54,715 nucleotides of DNA from JBCCGG01 sp039029395. GTDB lineage: Bacteria > Pseudomonadota > Alphaproteobacteria > Kiloniellales > JAKSDN01. Every line of letters begins with the position of its first letter. The stretch's first letter is position 1. Below the pieces are notes generated by a model. That model was not told where the DNA came from and made no database searches. It was given only the letters and a program-made list of their open reading frames with translations. The stretch covers positions 1 to 54,715 of the forward strand of contig JBCCGG010000041.1 in the NCBI GenBank assembly GCA_039029395.1, read 5' to 3'. Of this stretch, positions 32,232 to 42,420 are shown one piece after another. Both the position numbers and the translations under genes were made by a program.

Positions 32232-33038
32232 ATGAGCGACGTTCTGCAACGCATCTGCGCCGACAAGCGCGAGATCATCGCCGCCCGCAAGGCCGCGGTG
32301 AGCCTCGAGGAGCTGCGCGACAGGGCCGCGGAGGCCGAAGCGCCCCGGGGCTTCTTCGCGGCGCTCAAGGCGCGCGCGGCAAGCGGTGGCTATGGGTTGA
32401 TCTGTGAGATCAAGAAGGCCTCGCCCAGCAAGGGCCTGATCCGCGCGGACTTCGATCCGCCGAGCCTGGCCCTGGCCTACCAGGCGGGCGGCGCCAGCTG
32501 CCTCTCCGTGCTGACCGACGAGAAGTACTTTCAGGGTGCCGACGCCTTCCTGGTCGCTGCGCGGGCCGCCGTGAGCCTGCCGGTGCTGCGCAAGGATTTC
32601 ATGCTCGATCCCTACCAGATCGTCGAGTCCCGAGCGCTGGGCGCCGACTGCGTGCTGCTGATCCTGGCCGCCTTGGAAGACGCTCAAGCGACCGAGCTGG
32701 CGGCCTGCGCGCGCGCGCTCGACATGGACGTGCTGGTCGAGGTGCACGACGACGACGAGCTGGAACGAGCGCTTGCCCTGGACGCGCCCTTGGTCGGCAT
32801 CAACAACCGCAACCTCAAGACCCTGGCGGTGGACCTGGCGACCACCGAGCGCCTGGCGCCCCGGGTTCCAGCGGATCGTCTGGTGGTCGCCGAAAGCGGC
32901 CTCTTCACCCGGGACGACCTGTCCCGCATGCGGGCGGTCGGCGCCGGCGCCTTCCTGATCGGCGAATCCCTGATGCGCCAGGACGACGTCGCCGCGGCGA
33001 CCCGGGCGCTGACGGCCGATCAGGCCGTCGAGGCTTAG
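32232..33038 (+). CDS. trpC: Indole-3-glycerol phosphate synthase
   Basis: Closes the indole ring from CdRP. The 268-residue TIM barrel shows CEIKKASPSKGLIR (catalytic Lys), LRKDFMLDPYQIVESRALGA, LVEVHDDDELERAL, GINNRNLKTLAVDL and VVAESGLFTRDD. It is not fused to TrpF. It is followed six bases later by moaC, the usual alphaproteobacterial neighbour. Confidence 0.97.
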   Translation: MSDVLQRICADKREIIAARKAAVSLEELRDRAAEAEAPRGFFAALKARAASGGYGLICEIKKASPSKGLIRADFDPPSLALAYQAGGASCLSVLTDEKYFQGADAFLVAARAAVSLPVLRKDFMLDPYQIVESRALGADCVLLILAALEDAQATELAACARALDMDVLVEVHDDDELERALALDAPLVGINNRNLKTLAVDLATTERLAPRVPADRLVVAESGLFTRDDLSRMRAVGAGAFLIGESLMRQDDVAAATRALTADQAVEA

Positions 33039-33044
33039 GTCCCC

Positions 33045-33521
33045 GTGGCGGAATTCAGCCATTTCGGCCCCGAAGGCCAGGCGATCATGGTCGACGTGGG
33101 CGACAAGGCGGTCACCGAACGCATCGCGGTCGCCAAGGGCACGATCACCATGGCGCGCGAGACCCTGGAGAAGATCCGCGACGGCGGCCACAAGAAGGGC
33201 GACGTGCTGTCGGTCGCGCGTCTGGCCGGCATCATGGGCGCCAAGCGCACGCCGGACCTGATCCCGCTCTGCCACCCGCTGGCGCTCACTTCGGTCCGGG
33301 TCGAACTGGCGCTCGACGAGGCCAGAAGCGCGGTCGAGGTCACCGCGACCTGCAAGCTGACTGGCAAGACCGGCGTCGAGATGGAGGCGCTGACCGCGGT
33401 CTCCGTCGCCGCGCTTACGGTCTACGACATGTGCAAGGCGGTCGACCGCTCCATGACCATCGGCGAGATCCGGCTAGTGCACAAGTCGGGCGGTAAGTCT
33501 GGCACCTTCGAGGCGCCTTGA
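33045..33521 (+). CDS. moaC: Cyclic pyranopterin monophosphate synthase
   Basis: Molybdenum cofactor step forming cyclic pyranopterin monophosphate. The 158-residue protein starts with a GTG and shows GAKRTPDLIPLCHPLALT, KTGVEMEALTAVSVAALTVY and DRSMTIGEIRLVHKSGGKSG, matching the family. Its TGA overlaps the moeA ATG (TGATG). Confidence 0.97.
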   Translation: MAEFSHFGPEGQAIMVDVGDKAVTERIAVAKGTITMARETLEKIRDGGHKKGDVLSVARLAGIMGAKRTPDLIPLCHPLALTSVRVELALDEARSAVEVTATCKLTGKTGVEMEALTAVSVAALTVYDMCKAVDRSMTIGEIRLVHKSGGKSGTFEAP

Positions 33522-34732
33522 TGATCCCAGTCGAAGAGGCCCGCGCGCGCATCCTGAGCGCCTTTCAGCCGCTGCCTGCGGAGGCCGTCGCACTGAGCGA
33601 AGGCCTGGGCCGGACCCTGGCCGAGGATGTCTTGGCCCGGGTCACCCAGCCGCGCGAGGCGGTCTCGGCGATGGATGGCTACGCCGTGCGCGCGGCCGAC
33701 GTGGCGCACCCGCCCACAACGCTCACCGTGGCCGGCGAGGCGCCGGCCGGCGGCAGCTACGACCAGGCCCTCCAGCCCGGAGAAGCGGTGCGGATCTTTA
33801 CTGGCGGCCCCCTGCCCCATGGCGCCGATAGCGTGGTGATTCAAGAGAACACCGAGGCCCAAGAAGACGGCCAGGTGCTGATCAAGATCGGCGCCGAGCC
33901 AGGCCAGTTCGTACGGCCCGCCGGCCTGGACTTCCGGGCCGGCGACCTGGGGATCGCCGCTGGGCGGGTCTTGAGCGCCCGGGACATCGGCCTGGCCGCG
34001 GCCATGAACGTGCCCTGGCTCAAGGTGCGCCGGCGCCCGCGCATCGCGATCCTTTCGACCGGCGACGAGCTGGTGCTGCCCGGCGAGCCCTTGGCCGCCC
34101 ACCAGCAGGTCGGCTCCAACGCGCCGGCGCTGGCCGCCTATGTCTCGTCTTGCGGCGGCCAGGCGACCAACCTGGGCATCGCGCCCGACCGCAAGGACGC
34201 GCTGGCGGCGCTCAGCGAAGGCGCGCGCGGCGCCGATCTTCTGGTCACGACCGGCGGCGCCTCGGTCGGCAAGCACGATCTGGTGCAGAGCGCGCTGAGC
34301 GAAGCCGGCATGGCGCTCGACTTCTGGAAGATCGCCATGCGGCCCGGCAAGCCCTTGATGTTCGGCCGCCTGGGCGAGGTGCCGGTGCTTGGCCTACCCG
34401 GCAACCCGGTTTCCAGCCTGGTCTGCGCCGTGCTTTTTCTGGGCCCCGCGATCGAGGTCATGATGGGCCGCGATCCGAACGCGGTGCCCACGGCCAGCGC
34501 CGAGCTCGGCAACGAGCTGCCGGCCAACGACCGGCGACAGGATTACCTGCGCGGCAGCTTCGTCACCCAGGACGACGGCCGCCAGGTGGTCACCACGGCC
34601 GTGCGCCAGGACAGCTCCATGCTGGCGACCCTGGCTCATGCCGACTGCCTTGTGGTCCGGCCGCCCTTCGCGCCGCCGGCTCAGGCCGGCGAGCGGGTCG
34701 AGATCGTCCTGCTCAAGGACGGTGTGTGCTGA
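33521..34732 (+). CDS. moeA: Molybdopterin molybdotransferase
   Basis: Inserts molybdate into adenylated molybdopterin. The 403-residue protein shows REAVSAMDGYAVRAADV, FTGGPLPHGADSVV, ILSTGDELVLPGE, LLVTTGGASVGKHD and VLGLPGNPVSSLVC, with a C-terminal beta domain. The ATG at 33521 overlaps the moaC stop, so the genes are coupled. Confidence 0.96.
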   Translation: MIPVEEARARILSAFQPLPAEAVALSEGLGRTLAEDVLARVTQPREAVSAMDGYAVRAADVAHPPTTLTVAGEAPAGGSYDQALQPGEAVRIFTGGPLPHGADSVVIQENTEAQEDGQVLIKIGAEPGQFVRPAGLDFRAGDLGIAAGRVLSARDIGLAAAMNVPWLKVRRRPRIAILSTGDELVLPGEPLAAHQQVGSNAPALAAYVSSCGGQATNLGIAPDRKDALAALSEGARGADLLVTTGGASVGKHDLVQSALSEAGMALDFWKIAMRPGKPLMFGRLGEVPVLGLPGNPVSSLVCAVLFLGPAIEVMMGRDPNAVPTASAELGNELPANDRRQDYLRGSFVTQDDGRQVVTTAVRQDSSMLATLAHADCLVVRPPFAPPAQAGERVEIVLLKDGVC

Positions 34733-34809
34733 AGGGTTCCTCCCCCGGGAGTTTTGCCCAGCTGTCAAAAAGTTGCCATCAAGCCCAGCGAGCGCTTGAC
34801 CGACTCTTA

Positions 34810-34824
34810 GAACCAAACTAGAAC
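34810..34824. promoter_or_regulatory. LexA (SOS) box of the alphaproteobacterial type
   Basis: GAAC-N7-GAAC (34810-34813 and 34821-34824) is the reverse complement of the alphaproteobacterial SOS operator GTTC-N7-GTTC. It is placed 72 bases before the lexA start, consistent with autorepression. Confidence 0.8.
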
Positions 34825-34895
34825 ACGCGTTAAGAAGTTTTTGGTTTGTTCTACAAATCGTGGTGCAGCCACAACAAACCGGGGTCGCTTGAGTT

Positions 34896-35606
34896 ATGCT
34901 AACACGTAAGCAGCGCGAACTGTTACTCTATATTCATAACTACTTGGGCGCGAATGGCGTCTCGCCCTCCTTCGATGAGATGAAGGAGGCGCTGGGCCTC
35001 AAGTCGAAATCGGGCATCCACCGGCTGATCACCGGCCTGGTGGAGCGGGAGTTCATCAGGCGCCTGCCCCACCGGGCGCGCGCCGTCGAGGTGCTGCGCC
35101 TACCCGACAATCTGGCGAGCCAGGCCGGCACCGAGGGCTTCGCCCCGAAAGTCATTCACGGCACCTTCAAAAGCGCACCCGCCAAGCCGGACCTTGGCGG
35201 CAGCGCCGTCGCAGCCGAAACGGAGGCTGCCCAGCTGCCGCTCTATGGCAAGATCGCCGCGGGCACCCCGATCGAGGCTCTGCGCGACGAGACCAACTTC
35301 GTCGATGTGCCGACTTCCATGCTGAGCTCGGGCGAGCATTACGCGCTTCAGGTGGAAGGGGATTCCATGATCGAGGCCGGCATCCTGGACGGCGACACGG
35401 TGCTGATCGAGAAGAGCGAGAAGGCCGAGAACGGCGCCATCGTGGTCGCCTTGGTGGACCGCGAGGAGGCGACCCTGAAGCGCATTCGCCGGCACGGCAA
35501 GTCGATCGCCCTGGAGCCCGCCAACCAGGCCTACGAGACCCGCATCTTCCCGCCCGAGCGGGTGCAGATCCAAGGCCGCCTGGTCGGCCTGCTGCGGCGC
35601 TACTAG
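34896..35606 (+). CDS. lexA: LexA repressor
   Basis: SOS-response repressor of 236 residues. The N-terminal winged helix is at about 1-65 (MLTRKQRELLLYIHNYLGAN, LGLKSKSGIHRLITGLVERE). The C-terminal S24 peptidase domain has the self-cleavage Ala-Gly in LYGKIAAGTPIEAL, the catalytic Ser in VEGDSMIEAGILDGD and the Lys in REEATLKRIRRHG. It follows moeA, as in many alphaproteobacteria, and has a LexA box in its own leader. Confidence 0.97.
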   Translation: MLTRKQRELLLYIHNYLGANGVSPSFDEMKEALGLKSKSGIHRLITGLVEREFIRRLPHRARAVEVLRLPDNLASQAGTEGFAPKVIHGTFKSAPAKPDLGGSAVAAETEAAQLPLYGKIAAGTPIEALRDETNFVDVPTSMLSSGEHYALQVEGDSMIEAGILDGDTVLIEKSEKAENGAIVVALVDREEATLKRIRRHGKSIALEPANQAYETRIFPPERVQIQGRLVGLLRRY

Positions 35607-35614
35607 CTGGGCTC

Positions 35615-37771
35615 TCAATTCCCTCCGCGCACCTGAACCCAGGGGCGGTCTCCCCGACGCTGGGCGACGCTTTCCACATGAACGCCGTTGCCTGTGAGCC
35701 ATAGGGCATGGGCGCCCTCGCGCCAGAGGTCGAAACGGTCGAGCAGCCGCGCGGGCCTTGGGCATTGCCATCGGCGCAAGGGAACGGTCGCGACCAACAG
35801 CGTTGCGACCCGGCAGTCTTCGTCCAATGCCCTTGGATCGCGAACCAAGGAGACGATTTCACCCCGGTCGCGGTAGAGGCAGCCGAGCGGATCGCAGCTC
35901 AGGCGCCCGTCCAAGGCCTTGCCGGCCCCTGGCCAGGGCCGGGCCAGATCGCTGCCGGCGCGGCGCAGCCAGCTGTCCCGGGTAAAACCGCCGCCGCGTA
36001 GGGTATTAATCCAAAGGCCGCCATCGGCACCGCGCAGAGCCATCAGCTTGCCGTCGCCGCTGACCAGCACATCCGGCGGCTTGCTGGCACCAGCTGCCAG
36101 CAGGCCGAGCGCGATGACCGCCAGACCAGCCAGGCGCCAGGGCCGACGCCACAGGCAGAGCCACAGTCCGCCGGCCACGATGAGGGTGAAGCCGAGCGTC
36201 GTGACCGTGCCGACCAGGAACAACGCGCCTGGCCAGGCGGAGACCGTGCGGGCGACCGCGATCACCGCCGAGACGCCCCAGGCCATGGCCTGTAAGGCCG
36301 GGCCGTCGAGGCCGAGCGGCATCAGCAGATAGGCGATCAGCGCCCAGGGCATGATCCAGAAGGCGGTCATGGGCACCGCGAAGAGGTTGGCCGCCAGGCC
36401 GTAGAGTGCCAGGCGGTTGAAGTGATAGGCGGCGAAGGGCGCGGTCGCCAGGATCGCGATCACCGAGGTCAACGTCACGCCGACCAGATAGATCAAGAGG
36501 CGCCGCGGCACGCCATCGTCGACCGCGCGCCGCAGGCTGCGCTGGGCCAGCACCTCGTAGCCGGCGACCAGGGCGGTGACCGCCGCGAAGGACATCTGGA
36601 AGCCGGCATGGAGCAGACTCTCGGGCGCGAGCGCCAAGACCACCAGGGCGGCCCAGGCAACCAGGCGCAAGGAGACCGCCGCCCGGTCAAGCAGGACCGC
36701 CACCAACACAACGCCGATCATCAGGAAGGCACGCTGGGTCGGGATCGTCGCGCCGACCAGGAAGAGGTAGCAGAAGGCCGCCAGAATCGCCGCCGCCGCG
36801 GCCCATTTCTTGATCGGCTGGCGCAGGGCGAGCGCGGGATAGAGCGCCAGGAGGGCGCGCACGCCGAAGAACACCAGGCCAGCGACCAAACCCATGTGCA
36901 GCCCGGAGATGGCCAGCAGATGGGCCAAGCCCGAGGCGCGGATCGCCTCCATGGTGGGCTCGGAGATCGCGCCCCGCTCGCCGGTCATCAGTGCGCTAGC
37001 GACCGCGCCCGTGTCGCCCGGCACCTGGTCTAGCACCCGCGCGGCGATCGCCGCCCGGAGGCTCGCCCACCAGAGCTGCCAGCGCTCCAGGAGCCCAGGT
37101 TCCCCATTGGCGCCGGCTTGGAGAACCTCGGCATGGCCGACCGCGTAGCCGACCGCGCCGAGCCGTTGAAAGTAGGCCTGGCGGGCGAAATCGAAGGCCC
37201 CGGGCGCGGCCGGCTCCGGCGGCGGGCGCAGCACGGCGCGGATTGCGATCACCTCGCCGGGCGCCAAATCGGCTTCGTCGCGCAGGGTCATGCGTAGACG
37301 AATCTTCGCGGGCAAGGCGGTCTCGTCGACACCGTCGATCGCGAGCGGCCGCAGCAAGACCCGGCGGCCGGCGTGGCGGGGTTCAATTTCCAGAACCTGC
37401 CCGAGCACGCTGGTCGGGCCGGTCGATTTCGCCAGAACGGGTGCCGCCACCAGGTTTGTGCGGAGCTGCGCCAAGGCGAAGCCGGCGACCAGGGCCAGAA
37501 GACCGCAGCCCAGAAGCCAGCCAAAGGGCCGGTCGCGCAGCCACGCCGTGACCACTGCGACCAGCGACAGGGCCAGGAAGGGAAGCCAAGGGGATGGCTC
37601 GCTCGGCAGGGCGAAGTAAACAGCGATTCCGACCCCGAAGGCAACCGGCAGCCACAGGATCCAGCGCTCGCGCTCCGCCTCAAACGCACGGCCCAGAGCG
37701 ACCGCGAGGGGCCCGACCAGGCGCCAAAACACCCAATCGCCGCGCGCTGCATCCCCTGTGGCGGTGCTCAT
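35615..37771 (-). CDS. comEC: ComEC/Rec2-family DNA uptake channel
   Basis: Polytopic inner-membrane protein that carries single-stranded DNA in natural transformation. The 718-residue form has a DUF4131 OB-type region (about 130-220, EPRHAGRRVLLRPL), the competence domain with many spans (GLAHLLAISGLHMGLVAGLV, LVGATIPTQRAFLMIGVV, LLHAGFQMSFAAVTALVAGY), and a C-terminal soluble part. The metallo-beta-lactamase domain of Bacillus ComEC is not evident, as in many alphaproteobacterial versions. The start at 37771 has GGAAG nearby; 37849 would add 26 residues. It is divergent from gltX. Confidence 0.9.
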   Translation of the reverse strand: MSTATGDAARGDWVFWRLVGPLAVALGRAFEAERERWILWLPVAFGVGIAVYFALPSEPSPWLPFLALSLVAVVTAWLRDRPFGWLLGCGLLALVAGFALAQLRTNLVAAPVLAKSTGPTSVLGQVLEIEPRHAGRRVLLRPLAIDGVDETALPAKIRLRMTLRDEADLAPGEVIAIRAVLRPPPEPAAPGAFDFARQAYFQRLGAVGYAVGHAEVLQAGANGEPGLLERWQLWWASLRAAIAARVLDQVPGDTGAVASALMTGERGAISEPTMEAIRASGLAHLLAISGLHMGLVAGLVFFGVRALLALYPALALRQPIKKWAAAAAILAAFCYLFLVGATIPTQRAFLMIGVVLVAVLLDRAAVSLRLVAWAALVVLALAPESLLHAGFQMSFAAVTALVAGYEVLAQRSLRRAVDDGVPRRLLIYLVGVTLTSVIAILATAPFAAYHFNRLALYGLAANLFAVPMTAFWIMPWALIAYLLMPLGLDGPALQAMAWGVSAVIAVARTVSAWPGALFLVGTVTTLGFTLIVAGGLWLCLWRRPWRLAGLAVIALGLLAAGASKPPDVLVSGDGKLMALRGADGGLWINTLRGGGFTRDSWLRRAGSDLARPWPGAGKALDGRLSCDPLGCLYRDRGEIVSLVRDPRALDEDCRVATLLVATVPLRRWQCPRPARLLDRFDLWREGAHALWLTGNGVHVESVAQRRGDRPWVQVRGGN

Positions 37772-37917
37772 GGTCTTCCCATGGTCCTTCCCCAACGCCA
37801 AGACTACGGCAAATTGCGGGCCGCCGCGAGCCTCGTAGCTTAGCCCCATGGCTCCGCCGGCCCCGGTGTGCTAGAGAGCCCGGCCCGCTACCCACTCCAC
37901 CGCAGGACCGCGCGCCC

Positions 37918-39318
37918 ATGACCGTCGTGACCCGCTTCGCCCCCTCGCCGACCGGCTTCCTCCACATCGGCGGGGCCAGGACCGCGCTTTTCAACTGGCT
38001 GTTCGCGCGCCATCACGGCGGCAGCGCGCGCCTGCGCATCGAGGACACCGACCGCAAGCGCTCGACCCCTGAGGCGATCGAGGCAATCCTGGCGGGCCTC
38101 GATTGGCTCGGTCTCGATTGGGACGACGAGGTGGTCTACCAGGCCGAGCGGGCCGAGCGGCACGCGGCCTGCGCCAAATCCCTGCTGGAGCAAGGCCGGG
38201 CCTACTATTGCTACTGCTCGCCCGAGGAGCTGGCCGAGATGCGCCAGGCGGCCCGCGCCGCCGGCCGGGCAAGGCTCTACGACGGACGCTGGCGCGATCG
38301 GGATCCGGCCGAGGCGCCGGCCGGGGTCGATCCGGTGATCCGCCTGAAAGCCCCGCTGGAGGGTGAGACAACGATCGAGGACCTGGTTCAGGGCGAGGTC
38401 ACGGTCGCCAACCAGCAGCTCGACGACATGGTGCTGCTGCGCGCCGACGGCACGCCGACCTACATGCTCTCGGTCGTGGTCGACGACCATGACATGGCGG
38501 TGACCCACGTCATTCGTGGCGACGATCACTTGACCAACGCCTTTCGTCAGACCCAGCTCTATCGGGCGCTCGACTGGGCGACGCCGGCCTTCGCCCACAT
38601 CCCGCTGATCCACGGACCGGACGGCGCCAAGCTCTCCAAGCGCCACGGCGCGCTCGGCGTCGAGGCCTATCGGGACATGGGCTACCTGCCCGAGGCACTC
38701 AACAACTACCTGCTGCGCCTGGGCTGGTCCCACGGCGACGAGGAGATCATCTCGCGCGACCAGGCGGTCCAGTGGTTCGACCTGGACGCGGTCGGCCGCG
38801 GCGCCGCGCGCTTCGACTTCGCCAAGCTGGAAAACCTCAACGGCCACTACATCCGCGAGGCCGACGACGAGCGCCTGGTCGCGCTGATCCACGGCCCCCT
38901 GGAGAGCGCCGCGGGGCACACGCTGGAGCCGGCCGAGCTGGCCCGCCTGAAGGCCGGCATGGCGGGCCTGAAGATGCGCGCCAAGACCCTCAACGATCTG
39001 GCCGAAAGCGCGGCCTTCTATGTCGCCAAGCGGCCCCTCTCGGTGACCGACAAGGCGGCCAAGCTGCTCGACGACGAGGCGCGCGCGCGCCTGGCTGCTC
39101 TGGCGCCCCGTCTGGCCGGCGCCGAGCCCTGGCGCGAGGCCGATCTGGAGGCCTTGGTGCGTGCCTTCGCCGAGGCCGAGGAACTCAAGCTCGGCAAGGT
39201 CGCCCAGCCCCTGCGCGCCGCGCTCACCGGCTCGACCGCTTCGCCCAGCCTATTCGAGGTCATGGAGGTCCTGGGGCGCGAAGAATCGATGGCGCGAATA
39301 GGCGATCAGCTTGTCTAG
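37918..39318 (+). CDS. gltX: Glutamyl-tRNA synthetase
   Basis: Charges tRNA-Glu. The 466-residue class I synthetase has the HIGH-type motif in RFAPSPTGFLHIGGARTALF, the specificity stretch RIEDTDRKRSTPEAIEAIL, and the KMSKS-type motif GAKLSKRHGALGVEAYRDMG, with a helical anticodon-binding domain after about 320. It starts at the ATG at 37918 and is followed by gltA, a conserved order. Alphaproteobacteria often have a second GltX; only this copy is visible here. Confidence 0.96.
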   Translation: MTVVTRFAPSPTGFLHIGGARTALFNWLFARHHGGSARLRIEDTDRKRSTPEAIEAILAGLDWLGLDWDDEVVYQAERAERHAACAKSLLEQGRAYYCYCSPEELAEMRQAARAAGRARLYDGRWRDRDPAEAPAGVDPVIRLKAPLEGETTIEDLVQGEVTVANQQLDDMVLLRADGTPTYMLSVVVDDHDMAVTHVIRGDDHLTNAFRQTQLYRALDWATPAFAHIPLIHGPDGAKLSKRHGALGVEAYRDMGYLPEALNNYLLRLGWSHGDEEIISRDQAVQWFDLDAVGRGAARFDFAKLENLNGHYIREADDERLVALIHGPLESAAGHTLEPAELARLKAGMAGLKMRAKTLNDLAESAAFYVAKRPLSVTDKAAKLLDDEARARLAALAPRLAGAEPWREADLEALVRAFAEAEELKLGKVAQPLRAALTGSTASPSLFEVMEVLGREESMARIGDQLV

Positions 39319-39404
39319 CCGCGACTCTCAGCGAGATTGATCAACCGGGTCTGACCCTCTATGCTCCGCCCACATTTTGATGGGCTAGAGATGGGGAGAC
39401 CGGG

Positions 39405-40710
<1,306 letters not shown>

Positions 40711-40718
<8 letters not shown>

Positions 40719-41181
40719 GGTGACTCGGATCAAGGAGATCGGGCACGCGGTGCTCTATGTCCGAGACCCCGAGGCCTCGGCCAAGTGGTACGTGGATCTG
40801 CTCGGCATGGAAGTGGTTGCCGAACCCAGCCAGTTCCCGGCGGTCTTCCTGTCGTTCGGCCGGCGGGACCACGATATTGCCCTGTTCAAGTCCGACGATG
40901 CCAAGGACCATGGCGGCCGCGAGCTCAACCACCTGGCCTTCGAGTTGGACGGCGGCCTGGCCGATCTGCAGGCCTTTCGCCGGCGCCTGGTCGAGCGCAG
41001 GGAGACGATTACCGGGACGGTCGATCACGGCATCTCTTACGGCATCTACTTCCTGGATCCCGACGGCCATCAGCTCGAGGTATTCTCCCAGCGCACGCCC
41101 GACGACGAAGACGCGATCGCGGCCTTCAAGAAGGTCGGCGTGATGGCGACGCCGATCGACCTTATGGCCCTCACCGACTGA
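40711..41181 (+). CDS. VOC-family (glyoxalase/ring-cleavage dioxygenase fold) protein
   Basis: A 156-residue vicinal-oxygen-chelate protein starting with a GTG that overlaps the gltA stop. Metal-ligand positions are His in IGHAVLYVRDPEASAKWYVD, His in RELNHLAFELDGG and Glu in YFLDPDGHQLEVFSQRTPD, the layout of catechol 2,3-dioxygenase-like and fosfomycin-resistance-like proteins. Substrate unknown. It is coupled to gltA and followed by a DUF1330 gene 41 bases later. Confidence 0.82.
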
Positions 41182-41222
41182 GCGCCTTTCCCACTCTCAT
41201 CCAGACATCAGGAGATCGTCCA

Positions 41223-41510
41223 ATGACCGCCTATTGGATCGCACGCGTGACCGTGACCGACCCGGACGTTTACGGCGAATATGCCAAGCTGGCCGGCCCG
41301 GCGCTCGCCAAGCATGGCGGCCGCTTTTTGGCCCGCGGCGGCAAGTGCCATCACTTCGAAGGCAAGGAGCACCTGCGCAACGTGGTCGTAGAGTTCCCGA
41401 GCTTCGAGGCGGCGGTCACCTGCTACAACTCGGAGGACTACGCAGAGGCGCTCAAGATGGCGCTCAAGTCGTCCGAGCGGGACGTGGTCATCGTCGAAGG
41501 GGCCGAGTAG
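41223..41510 (+). CDS. DUF1330 family protein
   Basis: A 95-residue ferredoxin-like-fold protein: MTAYWIARVTVTDPDVYGEY, GPALAKHGGRFLARGGKCHH and VVEFPSFEAAVTCYNSEDYA are hallmarks of DUF1330. GGAGA precedes the ATG. The function of the family is not established. It ends before a strong hairpin at 41523-41541. Confidence 0.88.
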   Translation: MTAYWIARVTVTDPDVYGEYAKLAGPALAKHGGRFLARGGKCHHFEGKEHLRNVVVEFPSFEAAVTCYNSEDYAEALKMALKSSERDVVIVEGAE

Positions 41511-41522
41511 CATTCACTGTTG

Positions 41523-41541
41523 CGGCACCGGCCCGGTGCCG
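41523..41541. terminator. Hairpin between convergent DUF1330 and VOC genes
   Basis: CGGCACCG (41523-41530) and CGGTGCCG (41534-41541) form a perfect eight-base stem with a three-base loop, 12 bases after the DUF1330 stop and 23 bases beyond the VOC stop. It has no U-tract, so it is a candidate bidirectional transcript end. Confidence 0.45.
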
Positions 41542-41564
41542 AGCTCGACCGAAACTTACCCGAA

Positions 41565-42017
41565 CTACTCGGGCGCCATGCCCTTGGCGCTCAGCTCCTC
41601 GATCGCCCCATCGGTCTTCTCCAAGTGCCCCATGCCCATGCCGCGCAGCACATGGGGCGCTTTGGTGAACTGAATGTTGGTGTAGCCGATGATCTCGACC
41701 CGGTTGCCCCAGGGGTCGAGGAAATCGAGGAAGCGGCCCGGCAGGCGTTCGACGCCCATGGCCTCGAGCGCCCGCTCCACCGTCGGCTTGTCGTCTACCA
41801 CGAGTCCGAAATGGCGGTCGTCGTCCGGTGCCTGGCGGCGCCCCTTGGAGAATGCCAGAAACTGATCGCCCAGGTCGATGAAGGCGCTGGTCTCGCTCTT
41901 GCTGCGCAGCTCGAAGTCGAGAAATCCGCCATAGAAGGCAAGCGCCTGGTCGATGTCGCCGACTTCAAGTGCCACGTGGTTGAACCCGAGCGCGCGGGCT
42001 TTCCTTGGCTCCGTCAT
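41565..42017 (-). CDS. VOC-family (glyoxalase-like) protein
   Basis: A 150-residue vicinal-oxygen-chelate protein: FNHVALEVGDIDQALAFYGG (His ligand), DDRHFGLVVDD (His) and FLDFLDPWGNRVEIIGYTNI (Glu ligand). The ATG at 42017 is preferred because GGAAGGAGAG lies upstream; a TTG seven codons earlier is unlikely. It is convergent with the DUF1330 gene and only distantly similar to the VOC gene at 40711. Substrate unknown. Confidence 0.82.
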   Translation of the reverse strand: MTEPRKARALGFNHVALEVGDIDQALAFYGGFLDFELRSKSETSAFIDLGDQFLAFSKGRRQAPDDDRHFGLVVDDKPTVERALEAMGVERLPGRFLDFLDPWGNRVEIIGYTNIQFTKAPHVLRGMGMGHLEKTDGAIEELSAKGMAPE

Positions 42018-42133
42018 GATCTTTAGCTCTCCTTCCAATCCATCAACATATCTGAACTCTGTTGATCTGGATCAAGGGCGCTTTGGGCTGGCGGGCTAGA
42101 CTCGAAGGTCACAACCGCAAGGGAACCACAGCC

Positions 42134-42349
42134 ATGCTAAGCGGATACAGCACGAAATCGGAGATCCTGGCCGCGCTTTCGGTGACCGAGGCCCTGATTG
42201 TCGCTCTACGCCGCAAGGGAATCCTGACGGACCAAGAGATTGACAGCTTGCTCAGCGACGTAGAGAGCACGATGAGCGCCAACGCCTTGGCCGAGGTTCA
42301 GGGCGCTGCCGACGTGGTCAAGAGCATGAAGCAGGAGGCGCTCTCATAG
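42134..42349 (+). CDS. Small hypothetical helical protein, 71 residues
   Basis: Not recognised. The frame from the ATG at 42134 gives MLSGYSTKSEILAALSVTEA followed by LIVALRRKGILTDQEIDSLL, a predominantly helical soluble protein with no cysteine. AAGGGAA lies upstream. The codon texture is like that of neighbouring genes, so it is probably real. It could be a small regulatory or accessory protein; nothing supports a specific role. Confidence 0.6.
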   Translation: MLSGYSTKSEILAALSVTEALIVALRRKGILTDQEIDSLLSDVESTMSANALAEVQGAADVVKSMKQEALS

Positions 42350-42420
42350 AGCCCCCGCGCCGGGGACCGAGTCCGAATTCGGCGAGACGGGGCGTCCCGT
42401 TGGCTCTATAGAATAGGGCC

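Noticed and set aside
34740..34755. CTCC...GGAG hairpin with TTTT after moeA as a terminator
   Set aside because: The stem is only about four pairs with a tight loop, too weak to call.
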